Positions 32,537-40,128 of a stretch of 49,178 nt of DNA are shown piece by piece. Numbering within the stretch: position 1 is the stretch's first letter; each line of letters starts with the position of its first letter. This DNA comes from a virus. The notes under the pieces are model-generated. The model made no database searches. It saw only the letters and a list, made by a program, of their open reading frames with translations, and had not been told where the DNA came from. The DNA is taken from positions 1 through 49,178 of the IMG/VR virus record IMGVR_UViG_3300037247_001236, one strand, 5' to 3'. A program made the position numbers and the translations under genes.

Positions 32537-33397
32537 TCAAAAGTCCGGTCCAAGGGGTTCGGCGGACTGCTCTTTCGCCTGGTGGTAGCCCGAACCACTC
32601 GTCTTCGTCTTCACCCCCGCCAGAGCAGCCCTGAGCGTCCGGTTACGGGGCTTCTCGGCCTTGGGCGCCTCTCGGATGGCCTCAAGCACAAGCTCGGCAC
32701 TCGTCTCGGAGACCGCCTCCTCGATCGTTTCCCGCGTCCGGTGAGGCAACCTCTCGAATGGCCGGCTACCGATCAAGGCCAGCGCCTCGTCAAGCCCCTC
32801 CGGAGGTTCCCACTCCAGGGGCAAGGTCGTAATGCCGGTGTTTGGATCTGAGTGCATCACCTGAGCACGGTCCATGTGGGCCCGCCGGATTGTTCTGTTT
32901 GAGGAGGTCTTAGATGGGGTCTTAGATGGGGTCTTAGATGGGGTCTTAGATGGGGTCTTAGACCCCTTCTTAGTGGGGGTCTTAGCAGGTATACGTTTAG
33001 GTATACCAGGGGGAGGTATAGGGGGGGGTATGGGGGGGGGAAAGGAGGGGGAGAAGAACGGAAGGTCGTGGTTTGCCAAGATCCCCCGGACCCAGTTCGG
33101 CGCATGATCGTGCCAGTCATGGACGACCAATCGGTGTTCCTCTGAGGCGTCCAGCCACCGGGCGGCGACGAGGGCCTTGACGAGATCGGCCGGCTTGCCC
33201 TCCCATTCGAGGTCATCTGCGATGTCGTCATTGCTTAGACATCCGATATTGCCCTGGCGGGTCTTCGCGCTGGAGGCCGTGAGGTCCCACATGCTCTCAA
33301 GGATGCCGATGACAAGCAGCCTGCCAATCCCCAACAGCTTCATCAGCCGGCGGACTTTGCGATGGTGCCGCGTGCCCGATTTCACCGAGGCCTCCAT
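32537..33397 (-). CDS. Putative replication initiator (winged-helix start, low-complexity linker)
   Basis: 286 residues from the ATG at 33397 (frame open to 33457; no clear SD site). The N-terminal about 110 residues ('MKLLGIGRLLVIGILESMWDLT', then 'LSNDDIADDLEWEG' and 'WLVVHDWHDHAPNWV'-like text) match the winged-helix domain of phage replisome-organiser/DnaD-type proteins. A Pro-rich stretch and a repeated KTPS linker (residues about 115-165) join it to a helical C-terminal part that may bind DnaB. The linker DNA carries seven iteron-like repeats, recalling lambda O with its internal origin. The function is inferred from fold pattern and context. Confidence 0.65.
   Translation of the reverse strand: MEASVKSGTRHHRKVRRLMKLLGIGRLLVIGILESMWDLTASSAKTRQGNIGCLSNDDIADDLEWEGKPADLVKALVAARWLDASEEHRLVVHDWHDHAPNWVRGILANHDLPFFSPSFPPPIPPPIPPPGIPKRIPAKTPTKKGSKTPSKTPSKTPSKTPSKTSSNRTIRRAHMDRAQVMHSDPNTGITTLPLEWEPPEGLDEALALIGSRPFERLPHRTRETIEEAVSETSAELVLEAIREAPKAEKPRNRTLRAALAGVKTKTSGSGYHQAKEQSAEPLGPDF
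32908..32985. repeat. Iteron-like array: seven TCTTAG at 12-base spacing
   Basis: TCTTAG occurs at 32908, 32920, 32932, 32944, 32956, 32968 and 32980. The first four units are identical 12-mers (TCTTAGATGGGG). The period keeps frame, so the repeats also encode the KTPS linker. Just beyond are GTATAC palindromes and the G-rich tract. A candidate replication origin within the initiator gene. Confidence 0.65.
33009..33051 (+). other. G-quadruplex-type tract beside the iterons
   Basis: Four G-runs of at least four (33009-33013, 33021-33028, 33032-33040, 33047-33051) lie on the plus strand and encode the Pro-rich linker of the minus-strand gene. A folded quadruplex is possible. Confidence 0.5.
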
Positions 33398-33401
33398 GCC
33401 G

Positions 33402-34568
33402 TTACGAGAGGTCGGAAGCCGCGTCGACGATCTCCGCCGCGGCAACAAAGCACTCACTTAATTGCTTCGCATCCTCGGGCCGCGTCTCCTGGGCCTCAAA
33501 CTCGTTTAGAATCGCGTCAGCACGCTCCAGCGACTCCAGGGGGCAATCCTTGATGGGGGTCGCGCCAAACAGAGATGTCACGATCACACCCCGGAAGCTC
33601 TTGCGGGCCCGGTAGAGGTCGCGGATTCGCGTTTCGATCGACGTTGGTGTGATCTCGCCCGGGGAGGGGGGTTCTGTCGGTTCTGTCGATTCTGCTGGCT
33701 GTGAGGATGGGGCGGGTTGTGCCGGCTGGCTCTGAGCCTTTGGCTGGCCCCGAGTCGTTGGCCGATTCTTCTTCTTCAACTGGTCGACGATGCCCTTGGC
33801 CTTGGCGTCGGTCTTCTCGGCGTCGTCCGAGGCGAAGATCGTGTCGACGCTGACGGTCTCTTCCCGGATGGCCGTGTAGAACCCCCGCAGATCGAATACG
33901 TCCGCGGCAGTCAAATCCTCCACACACTTCCGCTCCATCTTCGCCAGCAGCTTTTCGACCGAGACGCCGATTTTGCCAAATGCCTCTACGCAACGAACTC
34001 GGCGATCTGGATGCCCCTTCTCATCGCCCTGGAGGAACGTGAGCACAGCCGCGTAGACCTCGCGGTAGTTGGGAATGACTTTCAGGATCGCATTCCGCAG
34101 CGCGATCGAGCAGGCGGCGGCCATCGTCACCCCGATCATATCGTCGCCATACCGGGCACCGTTCTTCTTCGTGATCCGCCGCGTGGCGTTGAACGAGAAT
34201 TGATTGTTGGCCTCCAAGTCGTGGCACACCCCTTGTGCGTACACGAACTTGGCGTCTGAGGCTACTGGCCTGGCCCCGTATCGGAGGTTGCCCCAAGTTG
34301 ACGCCAGAATGACCGCTAATTCGATGGATGGGCCGGTGATCGTCTTGCCCTCTCGCGGAATCGCGTAGTAGCAACCCTCCGCGATCTCCCGTGAACTCGT
34401 GGCCAACTCGATTGCATTCAAGGTGGCCTTCTTGATCGACCGCGGCCACTGCTTGGCCGTTGCGATCTGCGTGTCGACCTCGACCTTTGCGATCGCACTC
34501 GTTACGCCGCCGATGTCCTCTTCGCCCCGTGGCGGCAAGATATCCGGGGGTCCTTGGTCGTTGTGCAT
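33402..34568 (-). CDS. Putative single-strand annealing protein (RecT-like role)
   Basis: 388 residues. The first about 230 contain 'QIATAKQWPRSIKKA', 'CYYAIPREGKTITGPSIELA', 'WGNLRYGAR' and 'AACSIALRNAILKVIP', a family that I recall beside YqaJ exonucleases in phages and prophages. A Pro/Gln/Ser-rich linker (about 275-315) and a helical C-terminal domain follow. It would coat and anneal ssDNA made by the exonuclease encoded next to it. The annealing role is inferred from gene pairing; the sequence shows no catalytic motif. Confidence 0.7.
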   Translation of the reverse strand: MHNDQGPPDILPPRGEEDIGGVTSAIAKVEVDTQIATAKQWPRSIKKATLNAIELATSSREIAEGCYYAIPREGKTITGPSIELAVILASTWGNLRYGARPVASDAKFVYAQGVCHDLEANNQFSFNATRRITKKNGARYGDDMIGVTMAAACSIALRNAILKVIPNYREVYAAVLTFLQGDEKGHPDRRVRCVEAFGKIGVSVEKLLAKMERKCVEDLTAADVFDLRGFYTAIREETVSVDTIFASDDAEKTDAKAKGIVDQLKKKNRPTTRGQPKAQSQPAQPAPSSQPAESTEPTEPPSPGEITPTSIETRIRDLYRARKSFRGVIVTSLFGATPIKDCPLESLERADAILNEFEAQETRPEDAKQLSECFVAAAEIVDAASDLS

Positions 34569-34576
34569 GGCTACTC

Positions 34577-34825
34577 CTATTCGGTTGGCAGTCTTAGTTC
34601 GCGTGACAGCCGCTCAATCCCTTTGGCGATGCCGCCGTCCTGGCTATCAAAGCTCTGGCTCTGGAGTGTTTTGAGCCGTGATGTCTTGCGCATCCAGACA
34701 AAGAAGGGTAGCGGCATATGCCCGGACCCAACGTGGTTGTCATAGTCGGTCTGACACGTACCGCCCCTCCTCCGGGCGATGTCCCGTTGAATCTCAATCC
34801 AGCAGGCGCAATTCTGGCAATCCAT
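34577..34825 (-). CDS. Small Cys-rich protein between exonuclease and annealing genes
   Basis: 82 residues from the ATG at 34825 (AAAGGG upstream; frame open to 34894). The start 'MDCQNCACWIEIQ' gives a possible metal site with a later Cys; 'GSGHMPLPFFVW' and 'GIAKGIERLSREL' follow. Possibly a zinc or Fe-binding accessory. Function unknown. Confidence 0.65.
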   Translation of the reverse strand: MDCQNCACWIEIQRDIARRRGGTCQTDYDNHVGSGHMPLPFFVWMRKTSRLKTLQSQSFDSQDGGIAKGIERLSRELRLPTE

Positions 34826-34829
34826 ATCA

Positions 34830-35759
34830 TTACCCTTTGGTGGGCGTCGTCCGGAACGTCGGATAGGGCTTGCCGTGAAAATAGAACCTCTCAAGGCTCG
34901 AGTCGGCCGCGACGGCCTCCTTGTGATTGAAGCCCTGCCGGCCTTTGGTAATCCGGTTGGTGCCCTTCATAACGCCAGGAAACTCAAACGAATCCGCATC
35001 GCCGATGAACGACAGTAAATCCTGGTGGCGCTCGTCTTTCAGATCGCTGGCAATGCGTTCGGCGCACTTGTATTCGAGGAATTCTCGGGCCGCCGTGATG
35101 GCCTGTGGATCGGTGATGATCTTGCGGCCCTCGAGAGGCGGGTCGGTGATCGCTGCCATAGTCGCGTCGGACGTATCCTCGGGAATCTTGCCGACCAACA
35201 CCTGCTCGTAGAAGTCCTGCTCTGCCGCCATCAGGGCTGAGATAATCCCGTCGTCGCGCGGGACCTCCTCGTAAAACCCCTTCTGGTGATCCAGGTTGAA
35301 CACCCAGAAGTGGCAGACGTTCACGCTGCACACAGCCATATTGTGCTGCGCTTGGAGTTCCCAGTAGAGGGGTAGGCCCTCGCGTTCGCAGCGGCGCAGC
35401 ACCGGCCAAAGGGAGCACTTGACCTCTGCGATTCCGTTTGGGCCGTCTAGCCATCCGTCCGGCAGGCAGTGGGATGAGGGGTAGTCTGGACTATAGACGA
35501 ACGCGTTTTGGTCCTGCTCGGCAATGTCCATTCCCAAGTGCTCGGCCAGGGCGAACAGAGCGTTCGGTTCCCCGAAAAGACCACGCCGGATTGCCGACTC
35601 ACCAGTCAGGTCCTCACGCGTAGACGGGTCGAGCATCTCCTGCGCCAGCTTGGACCTGGCCTTGAACGGATTGAGCCCCACCGCCGCCGCGGCCGTGCTT
35701 CCGCTCACCTTGGAGTAGTATTCATCCTCCCATTCTTGGGATTTCTTTAAGACGATCAT
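34830..35759 (-). CDS. YqaJ-type viral exonuclease
   Basis: 309 residues. The family pattern is complete: 'SGSTAAAAVGLNPF' (about 19-32), catalytic Asp in 'LPDGWLD' (about 99-105), 'AEVKCS' (about 111-116, the E-x-K pair) and 'YWELQAQHNM' (132-141) with the conserved glutamines. It would chew 5' ends of double-stranded DNA and hand ssDNA to the annealing protein. Coupled as ATGA to the 147-residue gene upstream. Confidence 0.88.
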   Translation of the reverse strand: MIVLKKSQEWEDEYYSKVSGSTAAAAVGLNPFKARSKLAQEMLDPSTREDLTGESAIRRGLFGEPNALFALAEHLGMDIAEQDQNAFVYSPDYPSSHCLPDGWLDGPNGIAEVKCSLWPVLRRCEREGLPLYWELQAQHNMAVCSVNVCHFWVFNLDHQKGFYEEVPRDDGIISALMAAEQDFYEQVLVGKIPEDTSDATMAAITDPPLEGRKIITDPQAITAAREFLEYKCAERIASDLKDERHQDLLSFIGDADSFEFPGVMKGTNRITKGRQGFNHKEAVAADSSLERFYFHGKPYPTFRTTPTKG

Positions 35760-36199
35760 TGTTGTGGTTCTCCTTCGCCTGGCCGGATTATCCGGTTCTT
35801 GTTGTTGCCGCCCTTCTGGGTCGCGAAGAGGTCCATCATGGCCTTGAGTTCAGCTTCTCGCTTCGCCACTGCAAAGTCTGTAAACACGTCTGCCACCTCA
35901 GCGGCGGCTTCGCAACACATTTTCAGATATTCGGCAGCTTCCTTGCGCTCTTCGCCGGTGTCAACCAACTCGGGATCGCGGGCCGCCCGGGTCGCCAAGA
36001 AGGTAAAATACTGAGTACATGCGGCCAGGGCACAACCCTGAATTGCCGCGGCGAAGAGATGGTCGCGGATCGACATCCCAGGGTACATAACGTCGATCTC
36101 TTTCGCCTTGCCCTCCGGAGTTCTCGCCTTGAGCTTGCGGATGATCGGCGCGGCCGGGCCGCCATCTGGAAGGCCCGCCGGATTGCTCAGGATCAGCAT
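35756..36199 (-). CDS. Hypothetical protein of the recombination operon
   Basis: 147 residues. Helical and Ala-rich in the middle ('EAAEYLKMCCEAAAEVADVF'), with a basic start 'IIRKLKARTPEG' and a C-terminal 'NNKNRIIRPGEG'. Coupled at both ends to the SMC-like ATPase and YqaJ genes, so a recombination accessory role is likely. Not recognised. Confidence 0.65.
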   Translation of the reverse strand: MLILSNPAGLPDGGPAAPIIRKLKARTPEGKAKEIDVMYPGMSIRDHLFAAAIQGCALAACTQYFTFLATRAARDPELVDTGEERKEAAEYLKMCCEAAAEVADVFTDFAVAKREAELKAMMDLFATQKGGNNKNRIIRPGEGEPQQ

Positions 36200-37521
36200 G
36201 GGACTTGTTCTCCATCCCGAAGGAAGCAGACTTCGGTGTCGGGGTCGCCAGTCATCGGCGATCGCACACAGGTCATAAATATCTGATATCCCCGCTCCGT
36301 TGCGAGGTCGCAGAGCGATTCGCGAGAGGCGTCGTCGATGCCATCGGCCTCATCGATGCAGAGAATCCTTGCCCGCTGGGTTGCGGCCATACAGACCAGG
36401 GCCGAGACGTGGAGGCCCTCCCAGCCGCAAATCTGTTTGAGTGGCACGTCGTTGAGGAAGACGCCACCGTCGGAGATTTTCAAGCCCGGCATATTCTTTC
36501 CGAGTTCGCTCGAGTTGAGCCTTTCGATGACCTCGGCGTCGAGGGCCAGGATGTCGTCGGTGAGAGCCCCCGCTTTCTCACACTCCTTCGTTTGGGCTTC
36601 GGCGTACTCGCGGTGGTCGGCCTGCTGCTGGCAGCGAATGTTGTGCTCGCTGCATTCGGTGAGTTGCGACTGCAATGCCTCGGCGTCGATCGGTGGATCG
36701 GCCTCGGCCAGTTGAACCTTTCGCGCAGCAAGCACTTCCTCGCATTCGCCGATCTGGTTTTCGAGGTCGGCGATCTTGCTTTGGAGCGCCCTGATGTCAG
36801 CCTCCCAGTCGGCAAGGCTTGCCTCAGCCGTCCGGATCGCCCTCTCTAACGTATTCCGTCCTGCATTGTGTGCCTGGGCCTCCTCCATCTTCTCCGCCAG
36901 CGCCTCATTAGAAATCACCTCCAGGTCCAGGGCCGGCGCCGGGTCTGGCGTCGAGTCGATCAGCGCGCCTAACCGTTTGACCTCCCGGTTGACATCGGTG
37001 CGGTCCTCGTAGAGTTGCACCCGGTTCGCCTGGGCCTCTTCGTAGAAGTCACCCAGCCCCGACGCCGCCATGAGCATCGCGACTTGCTCCTTCGCGTCGG
37101 CCCGGAGGAACTTGTAGGGATCCAGACCGATATCCCCAATGAGTTCCTCAAGCACGGTCTGTCCGGCCCGTAGGGGTGTTTTCCGCGACCCGTTGAGGCT
37201 CCAAACCTTGAGCACGTCCGACTTGCCCGTGCGCCAGTGACGCTCGATCCGGTACTTCGCCTCCAGGTCCTCGGCAAGCACGACCGCAACATGACCCTCC
37301 TTTGCCCCTGTCCGAATAGGTATTTCGGGCTGCTTTCGCTTGCCGCAGAGCGCCGCGATCAGGGCGTCGAGAGCCGAGGTCTTGCCGCTGCAATTCGCCC
37401 CGACGATCTGTATGAAGGTTTTGTCGCCGGGCTCGATGGTAAGCGTCCGCAGCCCCTTGAAATTCACGACTTCGATGTACGTCACACGCAACGGCGACTC
37501 ATTTTTGGTTTGCTCGGTCAT
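36193..37521 (-). CDS. SMC/RecF-like ATPase
   Basis: 442 residues. 'VVNFKGLRTLTI' (about 19-30) and Walker A 'GANCSGKT' (41-48) open the ATPase head. A coiled coil runs about 160-320. 'ARILCIDEADGIDD' near 390-403 holds Walker B, followed by 'MTCVRSP', the D-loop/H-region. The short coiled coil makes it RecF/AAA23-like rather than a full SbcC. With YqaJ nuclease and annealing protein it forms a recombination module. It overlaps the 205-residue gene by four bases. Confidence 0.82.
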   Translation of the reverse strand: MTEQTKNESPLRVTYIEVVNFKGLRTLTIEPGDKTFIQIVGANCSGKTSALDALIAALCGKRKQPEIPIRTGAKEGHVAVVLAEDLEAKYRIERHWRTGKSDVLKVWSLNGSRKTPLRAGQTVLEELIGDIGLDPYKFLRADAKEQVAMLMAASGLGDFYEEAQANRVQLYEDRTDVNREVKRLGALIDSTPDPAPALDLEVISNEALAEKMEEAQAHNAGRNTLERAIRTAEASLADWEADIRALQSKIADLENQIGECEEVLAARKVQLAEADPPIDAEALQSQLTECSEHNIRCQQQADHREYAEAQTKECEKAGALTDDILALDAEVIERLNSSELGKNMPGLKISDGGVFLNDVPLKQICGWEGLHVSALVCMAATQRARILCIDEADGIDDASRESLCDLATERGYQIFMTCVRSPMTGDPDTEVCFLRDGEQVPC

Positions 37522-38135
37522 GGTTCATTTACTCCCGTGTCGTGTTGGGCGAGGGCGGCCTTGGCGTTACAGATTGAGCAGGTCTCCGCTGTGTGTCCTG
37601 GCCCCGGTGGAGCATCTACGCCACCACATCTACTAACGGTGTAGGCAAGGAGCCGCCTGAGCGCCGCCACCAACTGCGGCAGGCCCGTCTCGCGGTCGAT
37701 GATGGCGGCAAGCACACCCACTGGGGCATAGATATCCACCCCGGACACGTAGGCTTCTGTTGCCCGTTTGGCCCCGGCGCTCGGCGTGGGCTCGGGCTCG
37801 GGTTGCTGCTGCCTCATCCCGAGGACAAGTTTCGGTGCCTCGCCGTATCCCTCTTCGCTGAGCATCTTTGCAATCGCCTCGATCGTCGCTTGGTCTAGGG
37901 GTTGGGTGGAGCAATGAATCCTTGCCGCGAAGTCCTCTTGTTGGGCCTTTGTTATCCCCACCCGATGCCACCATCCGGTGTCGTCCCCGTTCGCTGGTAA
38001 TGCGTTGTGGTTCATCCATCTGTCTGCCGCGATAGGCCCGCGATACATATGGTCTGCACCCTTTCGCCACAGGCAGACATGAATCCCTACAAAGAACGCG
38101 TGGTATCCTTTAAGTAACCACTCCGCTTGATTCAT
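37518..38135 (-). CDS. Hypothetical protein
   Basis: 205 residues with GAGGTG before ATG. The N-terminal half is Trp/His-rich ('GYHAFFVGIHVCLWRKG', 'WMNHNALPANGDDTGWWHRVG') and may be a small fold; a Gln/Pro-rich linker and 'CGGVDAPPGPGHTAETCSICNAK' with three Cys follow. Co-translated with the ATPase gene. Function unknown. Confidence 0.6.
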   Translation of the reverse strand: MNQAEWLLKGYHAFFVGIHVCLWRKGADHMYRGPIAADRWMNHNALPANGDDTGWWHRVGITKAQQEDFAARIHCSTQPLDQATIEAIAKMLSEEGYGEAPKLVLGMRQQQPEPEPTPSAGAKRATEAYVSGVDIYAPVGVLAAIIDRETGLPQLVAALRRLLAYTVSRCGGVDAPPGPGHTAETCSICNAKAALAQHDTGVNEP

Positions 38136-38139
38136 CGCA

Positions 38140-38595
38140 TCACCTCACAAGAGAAACCGCCGGCCGGGATGCCTCTGGCCGTTGGAACTTGGCATTGGCA
38201 GCGCGCCCGGCCGGGCGGCTCGAAACGGACAAAAAGGCGCGCCGGTCCCACGTTACCAAAACCGACGCGCCCCATAGCCCGAGAACCGTGGCCGGTCCCC
38301 GGTGGAAGGACAAAAGGGACGCCGCCGCGTATGTCAGACGACGGCGCCCCCGGAGGGGAAAAGAAGCCAAACCAGCCGCCGGGGTCGACGGCTGGCGCCA
38401 CAACAGTTCGCCGCCAGGGCTCGAATCTGCCGAGCCGTGAGCGAACAGAACAACCAGTACCAGGCCCGCGAGCCCGATCATACAGAGCAGGACGACAACG
38501 GCGAGGCCGACGCTGCTGCGGAGCACGGGCTGGCTGAATCCGGTGATCAGATCCGGCTCGTCGAGGCGTCTAAGATGCTCAACCAGTAGGGGCAT
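38140..38595 (-). CDS. Membrane protein of the early operon
   Basis: 151 residues from the ATG at 38595, which overlaps the RHH gene's end by 17 bases. An N-terminal amphipathic region leads to one strong membrane segment (about residues 27-50, 'SVGLAVVVLLCMIGLAGLVL'), then an Arg/Pro-rich tail. Its stop is two bases from the next start. The tail is compositionally odd and may be partly non-functional. Confidence 0.55.
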   Translation of the reverse strand: MPLLVEHLRRLDEPDLITGFSQPVLRSSVGLAVVVLLCMIGLAGLVLVVLFAHGSADSSPGGELLWRQPSTPAAGLASFPLRGRRRLTYAAASLLSFHRGPATVLGLWGASVLVTWDRRAFLSVSSRPAGRAANAKFQRPEASRPAVSLVR

Positions 38596-38779
38596 CGGAC
38601 TTGGGCTCCAGGGTGACGGGGTCGATACCGCGCTCGAATAGCTCCCGGATGATGGACGGCGATTCGCGGAGGAGTTCTGCAATCGTCTGCGAAACGCTCC
38701 ATTTGTGGGCCTTGGCGATGGCGTCGACCGCCTCGTCGATGATTGGGTCCAAGAACGTTGATCGGTTGATACCTGCCAT
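38579..38779 (-). CDS. Ribbon-helix-helix protein (early operon leader)
   Basis: 66 residues from the ATG at 38779, with AGGAG at good spacing (frame open upstream to 39070, outside the promoter logic). 'MAGINRSTFLDPIIDEAVDAI' is the beta strand and first helix, and 'KWSVSQTIAELLRESP' the second, of a CopG-like DNA-binding protein. As first gene behind the 38805-38833 promoter it may repress its own operon. Confidence 0.65.
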   Translation of the reverse strand: MAGINRSTFLDPIIDEAVDAIAKAHKWSVSQTIAELLRESPSIIRELFERGIDPVTLEPKSDAPTG

Positions 38780-38804
38780 TGCTGAAACTCCTAAGTCTCT
38801 GATA

Positions 38805-38833
38805 AGTGTGCACCATGATCGGCCCGCTGTCAA
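38805..38833 (-). promoter_or_regulatory. GGTG-type promoter of the early operon, -35 inside an inverted repeat
   Basis: TTGACA (38833-38828), a 17-base spacer ending ATGGTG, then CACACT (38810-38805). The -35 lies in a perfect 5-bp dyad (CCGCT, 4 bases, AGCGG; 38824-38837), a likely operator. The -10 is the weakest of the family. Confidence 0.55.
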
Positions 38834-38885
38834 GCGGAAACTCAAGAAAAACTTAAAAATCGTTAAATCCCGAAGTGGCAGGAGT

Positions 38886-39623
38886 TTAGGCCGATAATGC
38901 CGCCAGCCAACTCGGCCGCCAGGAGCCCGGACGCCGCCCCATACGGTTCTCGTAGGGCCGCCGGCGCATCGGCGGCCTGCCCGACCGGACGAATGGCTTG
39001 TAGGTGACGATGAGTTGCGGGTGATAGGCAGCTGTAGCATGATAGGCACTGGCGAATTGAGCTTCAGCATTCACTCCTGCCTCTGTCTTCCGCAGCAGAA
39101 TCAGGGACAGTTGCCGGTCCCGGTTGACAATGGCGCCAATGGCAATCGCCAGGAACGTCTTGTTAACGTCGTCATTTATGGTGAATGGTCCGGTAACGGT
39201 CGGTAGGTTCCAGTCTAACGGGTCGTCCAGGAGTGGCCAGTCGCCTCCTGCTGTGGTCCAGTCGCCGAAGGGAGAAGGACCCCCATTGTTGTACTGATTC
39301 CAGGTAGCCAGCCCTTCAAACCAAGCACCGTCCTCACCAGTGTACCCGGTGTGACGAATACACCGCTGGAGAAAAGCGTCCTCAGCGCTCGCTGCTCCAG
39401 TGAGGACCCACAGCCGTAGTTTTATCGAGAGCAAGTTGGTCGCGGTAAGCGGATAGGGAAGGGTGAACTCAATGAGGGTTCGGTAGATAAAAGAAAACGG
39501 AGACATCGAAAATCCAGCCCACAAATCAATGTCACTGCCAAAGTTGAGGGTCGGAGAGAAGCTGAACAGCCAAGTGTCCTTGGCTGCTGGCTGGCCGGGC
39601 TGAATTATCATCGTGTCGGCCAT
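38886..39623 (-). CDS. Virion protein with DNRLRE-type domain (1)
   Basis: 245 residues. The pattern of beta strands 'SFIYRTLIEFTLPYPL', 'SIKLRLWVLTGAAS', 'LQRCIRHTGYTGEDGAWFEGLATWNQY' and 'LSLILLRKTE' matches DNRLRE/disaggregatase-type domains that make modular stalks or bind sugar in phage and bacterial surface proteins. A basic, Arg/Pro-rich C-terminal tail follows. It is the last late gene before the early operon. Likely a tail fibre or capsid appendage. Confidence 0.65.
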   Translation of the reverse strand: MADTMIIQPGQPAAKDTWLFSFSPTLNFGSDIDLWAGFSMSPFSFIYRTLIEFTLPYPLTATNLLSIKLRLWVLTGAASAEDAFLQRCIRHTGYTGEDGAWFEGLATWNQYNNGGPSPFGDWTTAGGDWPLLDDPLDWNLPTVTGPFTINDDVNKTFLAIAIGAIVNRDRQLSLILLRKTEAGVNAEAQFASAYHATAAYHPQLIVTYKPFVRSGRPPMRRRPYENRMGRRPGSWRPSWLAALSA

Positions 39624-39624
39624 G

Positions 39625-40128
39625 CTACTTGCCTAACAGCCTGCCTATCGCAAATGCAATCTGCCCCGGCCATGTCCGCCAAGTGCGACCAGCCTTTTTC
39701 CGGAAGGTCAAGCACCCGTTACAAAGAACATCTCGCCCGCAAGAGTAAATCGGGTGGTCGCCGCAACGAATCGGATACTCGCGGCACATCGCCGGTCGGT
39801 ACTGGTATATCGCACACCGGCGCGTCTTTTCCTTCCGCTGCGAACAGGACAACCCGGCGGCACAGCGAGACAGGCCCATGTCTGACGTGATAGCATTCAC
39901 CTCCGCCCAGACCGCGTTCCATATCGACAGCGGCATGGTGGGGTCGTCACGTTCTTTGTTGCGGCGTATCTCGTCGTTGCTGAACGGCGGGTGCCCGCAC
40001 GTCGAGCAACACGCCCCGCAGCCGCCGCAGTTGCGGACGGTCAGCCAGGCCCAGGCGCGACCTAGCCAAGATCGTGTGTGGAGCACCAGGTTAGGATTCG
40101 GGTTGCTCTTGCCCATGTTCTGCCTCAT
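39625..40128 (-). CDS. YkgJ-type CxxCxxCC metal-binding protein
   Basis: 167 residues (an ATG at 40116 with GAGG is an alternative start). 'CGGCGACC' (Cys34, 37, 40, 41), 'STCGHPPFS', then 'RCAIYQYRPAMCREYP' match the YkgJ/zinc- or iron-chelating family. A further Cys-rich stretch follows. Such proteins are common in bacteria but unusual in a virion gene block. Coupled to the neighbouring virion genes; role unknown. Confidence 0.75.
   Translation of the reverse strand: MRQNMGKSNPNPNLVLHTRSWLGRAWAWLTVRNCGGCGACCSTCGHPPFSNDEIRRNKERDDPTMPLSIWNAVWAEVNAITSDMGLSRCAAGLSCSQRKEKTRRCAIYQYRPAMCREYPIRCGDHPIYSCGRDVLCNGCLTFRKKAGRTWRTWPGQIAFAIGRLLGK

Noticed and set aside
32908-32985. CRISPR-like array
   Set aside because: Units are contiguous 12-mers without spacers and stay in frame in a gene.
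38780-39070. 97-codon N-terminal extension of the early RHH protein
   Set aside because: It runs across the promoter and antisense-free part of the DNRLRE gene, while ATG 38779 has AGGAG and the RHH fold starts there.
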